From contig CAZVOA010000008.1 in assembly GCA_964628465.1 (NCBI GenBank), positions 45,714 through 109,713 on the forward strand: DNA of 64,000 nt, written 5' to 3'. Shown piece after piece: positions 61,290 to 64,000 of the stretch. The notes under the pieces are model-generated. The model was not told the DNA's origin. It saw only the letters and a program-made list of their open reading frames with translations, and searched no databases. This stretch comes from JAFGPS01 sp964628465 (GTDB taxonomy: Bacteria; Planctomycetota; Phycisphaerae; Sedimentisphaerales; Anaerobacaceae). The translations under genes were made by a program, and so were the position numbers. The number at the start of each line of letters is the position of its first letter. The stretch's first letter is position 1.

Positions 61290-62612
61290 TTATTTGACAA
61301 TCTTCAAATCAGGCAGAGATTTTTGCAGCTCCGCTATTTGTTCATCGCTAACCTTCGTGCCGGAAAGGTTAAGCTTTTGAAGGCTTGTAAGTCCCTGTAA
61401 GAATTCGATACTGCTTACCTTAGTATTTTTAAGGCTAAGGTCATCCAAACGAATCATTCCGCTTAAAGGCTCAATGTTAGAGACAGGTGTACCTTCAAGA
61501 TGAATTAAACGCAGCTTAGTGAGTGATTTTAATGGCTCGATGTCACTAATCTGGGTTTTATCAAGCCAAAGTGTTATCAGGTTTTTCAGGCTGCTGATTG
61601 GCTCAATATTACTTACCTGAGTTTCGTTAAGAGATAAACTTGATAAACTTGTCATTGTCCTTAAAAGTTCAATGTCAGATACAGGAACGTTTCTAAGGTC
61701 GAGCATATACAAGCTGTTTAGTTCTTTTAAAAATTCGAGGCTGGATAAGGGAGCATCTGAAATATTAAGCCCCCTTAAAAACAGATTTTTAATCGGCTCA
61801 AGATTCGATACAGGAACCTTCGTCAGAGAAAGATGCTGCAGACTGAAAAGATTTCTTAGCGGCTCTAAATCTGTTACAGGACAATTTGTGAGAGAAAGCC
61901 GCTCCAAAAATATCAATTTGTTCAAGGCACTCAAATCCGTCACATGAATATTAAATAGATGGAGGATTTTCAGATTTTCCAGCTCACTTATCGGCTGAAG
62001 GTTAGTTAATTGTAAACTGCTTGCAAGAACCAATTCCTCAAGGTTTGAAAGGCTGGCAACAGGCTCGATATTTTTTACAGGTTCGCCTCCCAGATGAAGC
62101 ACTTGAAGTTTGGTGAGTTTTTTTAGCGGAGTTAAATCGATTTGCTTTATCTGCAAAGATTTATGATAATGATAATGCCAGGTACAAATATTTCTAAGTC
62201 TCCCATTCAATTTCGACAAATCATTAGGATAATCGATAAAATGGAATTTTAGTGTTTGTAAATTACTAAATTTCTCAAGCCCGCTTATGTCTGACAGAAA
62301 TTTGACGTTAAACTCAAGCTCTGTAACTTTTGCGAAATCCTCTTCGGTAATTTCGGATGGTTGTTTCTTTAGACTCGCTGCCGCCGCTTCGAGAATTGTT
62401 GCTTCATTAAGCTGCTTATAAATACTGTTTTTGAATAGACCCACGAAATCGATTTGCGACAGAGCAATAAAAATAAATAACCCGAACATATATGTCCAAA
62501 GCAAATACAAATAATATTTCTTGAGTTTATTTGGCTTCTTAGGTTCAGCTCCGGGTATTTCTGGTATAGGATAATCCATATTTCCTTTGTCTTTAGTCCC
62601 GTTATTTTTCAT
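61290..62612 (-). CDS. Membrane-anchored leucine-rich-repeat protein (440 aa)
   Basis: A Pro/Lys-rich N-terminus is followed by one membrane helix (about 33-52, YLYLLWTYMFGLFIFIAL), then at least 13 repeats of about 22 residues of the internalin/SDS22 kind, such as LERLSLTNCPVTDLEPLRNL and LITLWLDKTQISDIEPLKSL. The C-terminal cap is LQKLNLSGTKVSDEQIAELQ with KSLPDLKIV. Predicted surface- or periplasm-facing binding protein. A second, related LRR gene lies at 63075-63938. Function unknown. Confidence 0.85.
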   Translation of the reverse strand: MKNNGTKDKGNMDYPIPEIPGAEPKKPNKLKKYYLYLLWTYMFGLFIFIALSQIDFVGLFKNSIYKQLNEATILEAAAASLKKQPSEITEEDFAKVTELEFNVKFLSDISGLEKFSNLQTLKFHFIDYPNDLSKLNGRLRNICTWHYHYHKSLQIKQIDLTPLKKLTKLQVLHLGGEPVKNIEPVASLSNLEELVLASSLQLTNLQPISELENLKILHLFNIHVTDLSALNKLIFLERLSLTNCPVTDLEPLRNLFSLQHLSLTKVPVSNLEPIKNLFLRGLNISDAPLSSLEFLKELNSLYMLDLRNVPVSDIELLRTMTSLSSLSLNETQVSNIEPISSLKNLITLWLDKTQISDIEPLKSLTKLRLIHLEGTPVSNIEPLSGMIRLDDLSLKNTKVSSIEFLQGLTSLQKLNLSGTKVSDEQIAELQKSLPDLKIVK

Positions 62613-62666
62613 ATATAGCAGCCTTTCCCATTTTCCTTTATAACAAATTATTCTTTAGCAAATCTA

Positions 62667-62915
62667 TTAAGCTTTTTTGGAAATCTTACCTGCGAGGTTA
62701 TCGATCCAATTTCCAGTTTTTAAAATTGCATTATTAAGTTTAGGATTGTCTTTGTATCTCAAATAAGCATATACGAAACTAATTGCAGGAAAACCAAAGA
62801 AGCCCAACGCTCCCAGTTCGATATGGCTTTGTGTGATTAAAGCAGCGAGAAACAGGAGTAACCAGCAACTTCCGTACGCCGCCATGAAGTTTCCGTAAAA
62901 CCTCATAATATTCAT
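62667..62915 (-). CDS. Small membrane protein (82 aa)
   Basis: Two hydrophobic segments (YGSCWLLLFLAALITQ and ELGALGFFGFPAISFVYAY) and a basic C-terminus (GNWIDNLAGKISKKA). Not recognised. GGAG stands before the ATG, which also overlaps the stop of a 31-residue leader frame as ATGA. It lies 54 bases ahead of the LRR gene in the same direction and is probably cotranscribed with it. Confidence 0.7.
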   Translation of the reverse strand: MNIMRFYGNFMAAYGSCWLLLFLAALITQSHIELGALGFFGFPAISFVYAYLRYKDNPKLNNAILKTGNWIDNLAGKISKKA

Positions 62916-63007
62916 AAAAAAATATCTCCTTCCAATCTAACATAAAAATCCATGTCTTTTATATTACATTTTAACAAACATTTCCCATTTAAGTTCTTAA
63001 AAAACAT
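62912..63007 (-). CDS. Possible leader peptide MFFKNL, copy 2 (31 aa)
   Basis: The frame begins MFFKNLNGKCLLKCNIK inside repeat R6, has AAAGGAA upstream, and its stop overlaps the start of the 82-residue membrane protein as ATGA. The overlap makes translation more likely than for copy 1. No function can be assigned. Confidence 0.35.
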   Translation of the reverse strand: MFFKNLNGKCLLKCNIKDMDFYVRLEGDIFL

Positions 63008-63038
63008 AATTTCCTTTAGTCAAACAAAGACTATATCA
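62978..63038. repeat. Direct repeat R6, copy 2
   Basis: 61 bases, 59 of them the same as 61000-61060, in the same orientation. Confidence 0.9.
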
Positions 63039-63074
63039 TTTTGATTCAACTGGCAACTATAATAATAAAACCGT

Positions 63075-63938
63075 TTAATCAAATGCGGTTTCCCAATCTA
63101 TTTTTATATCAACAGGTTTGAGAATTATCTCTAAATTTGGTAATGCATTCTTAAGTTCAACAATTTGATCTTCACTAATAGATTGCCGCCATAAGTCTAG
63201 TTGCCTTAAGTTTTTTAGACTAATTAATGGTTTAATATCTTTTACATCCAAACCCCCTAAAACAAGTGTATTGAGATTTTGTAGTTCATCAATAGGACTT
63301 ATATCACTTATTTTTATATGTGTAAGCGTAAGAGATTTAAGATTTTCAAACTTATTTAATAAAGTCAAATCTTCTATAGGTAGATTATTTAACGACAATG
63401 ACTCTAAATTAGTTAGTTTAATTAATGGACTTATATCTTTAATATTAAGATCATAAAGAGAAAGAGACTTTAAGTTCGTAAAATCTGCAAATATATTTGC
63501 ATCATAAATTGACTTTGAAATTATATAAAGGGATTCAAGATTACTAAGCGATTTAAGTGAAGCAAGATTAGAAATGTTTTTTCCCTCAATTTTAAGAGTC
63601 TTTATACTTGTTATTTCTGAAAGTATGGACAAAGGTATATCTTTATCCATTCCTGAAATCTCGAGTTCCCTAAGATTTTTTAACCCACTAACGACTTCTA
63701 TATTTTTTATTTTTGTAGCTCTTAGAACGAGTTCTTCCAAATTAACAAGTTTCTTGATAGGACGTAAACTTATTGCTTTTTCTATATGCTTTGGTTCTGG
63801 CAATCTTAGAAAGTCTCGCAGCTTTATCATTATTTTAGATTCTGTTCTATGCTGTGAATGTAAAAAAGAAATTCTGAGTGTTTTTAATTTTGAAAGTTTT
63901 ACCAAAGGTTTAAGATTAGTACATCCCATGTTCGACAA
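63075..63938 (-). CDS. Leucine-rich-repeat protein, probably 5'-truncated (287 aa)
   Basis: A paralog of the protein at 61290-62612, with about nine repeats (LESLSLNNLPIEDLTLLNKF, LNTLVLGGLDVKDIKPLISL) and the same C-terminal cap (SEDQIVELKNALPNLEII). The repeat pattern continues upstream of the first usable start (63938, TTG; ATG at 63929) as TSYLSLSN, and is then cut by an in-frame TAA at 63963-63965. The membrane anchor of the paralog is missing, so this copy is either a remnant or a soluble form with a late start. Only 62 bases remain to the window edge. Confidence 0.65.
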   Translation of the reverse strand: MSNMGCTNLKPLVKLSKLKTLRISFLHSQHRTESKIMIKLRDFLRLPEPKHIEKAISLRPIKKLVNLEELVLRATKIKNIEVVSGLKNLRELEISGMDKDIPLSILSEITSIKTLKIEGKNISNLASLKSLSNLESLYIISKSIYDANIFADFTNLKSLSLYDLNIKDISPLIKLTNLESLSLNNLPIEDLTLLNKFENLKSLTLTHIKISDISPIDELQNLNTLVLGGLDVKDIKPLISLKNLRQLDLWRQSISEDQIVELKNALPNLEIILKPVDIKIDWETAFD

Positions 63939-64000
63939 AGAAAGGTATGATGTGCTCCCATTTTATGTACCATATGTTAATAGAGAGTTACACACATTTT

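Noticed and set aside
1..64000. tRNA or rRNA genes
   Set aside because: No T-arm/cloverleaf pattern or rRNA core sequence was noticed on either strand by reading; a tRNA search program would settle this.

Overview
The window looks like a stretch of chromosome from a low-GC Planctomycetota bacterium, most likely of the class Phycisphaerae. This rests on several features together: a MoxR/DUF58/BatA/VWA gene block, a PEP-CTERM protein with the VPLPGA-type sorting tail, a pyruvoyl-dependent arginine decarboxylase paired with agmatinase, a GPP34 protein beside an SPFH/NfeD pair, many 'pseudopilin-like' or PQQ/NHL planctomycete-style secreted proteins, and many short palindromic intergenic repeats. 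The lineage is inferred; no rRNA, tRNA or CRISPR array was seen.

Region 1 (1-21020, all minus strand). Thirteen genes with gaps of 0-44 bases or short overlaps read as one operon of at least 21 kb. In transcription order they are: a coiled-coil membrane protein, a solute-binding lipoprotein, an ABC permease fused to an NHL beta-propeller, a large VWA/GATase-like membrane protein, MoxR, DUF58, BatA-like VWA protein, a large secreted GATase-like membrane protein, an ABC ATPase, and four tandem paralogous ABC-2 permeases (the last cut by the window edge). A promoter with ECF-sigma-like spacing and bases lies in front of the first gene. The block probably builds an envelope machine in which MoxR/VWA proteins act as chaperones and an ABC-2 exporter is the membrane motor.

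Region 2 (21.2-30.2 kb). A membrane-anchored hypothetical, a sugar-nucleotide epimerase, a rearranged stretch with relics of a U32 peptidase and an ABC-2 permease gene, a PEP-CTERM protein, the intact U32 peptidase, an ABC-2 exporter pair, and an OLD-like AAA ATPase/TOPRIM protein.

Region 3 (30.8-53.8 kb). Mostly housekeeping: dxs, nadK, a TPR protein, a small possibly imported trio ending in tspO, two secreted proteins, purH, a PQQ propeller lipoprotein-like protein, a polyamine module (pyruvoyl arginine decarboxylase, agmatinase), a DNA-repair-type radical SAM protein, a GxxExxY nuclease-like gene framed by direct repeats, a coiled-coil/GPP34/SPFH/NfeD operon, an alpha/beta hydrolase, a YbjQ protein, and an ECF sigma/anti-sigma pair.

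Region 4 (53.9-64 kb) is accessory. It holds a radical SAM gene, then a strong promoter overlapping a perfect 16-base palindrome, a 55-residue basic protein coupled to a P4-type primase-helicase, a small membrane protein, a second copy of the primase 3' end, a restriction-modification pair, and a leucine-rich-repeat pair. A short direct-repeat motif occurs three times at module borders. The primase tail copies differ mainly at synonymous sites, so the second copy seems to come from another once-functional element rather than from a decaying local duplication. This modular island is the best candidate for an undescribed mobile system in the window.
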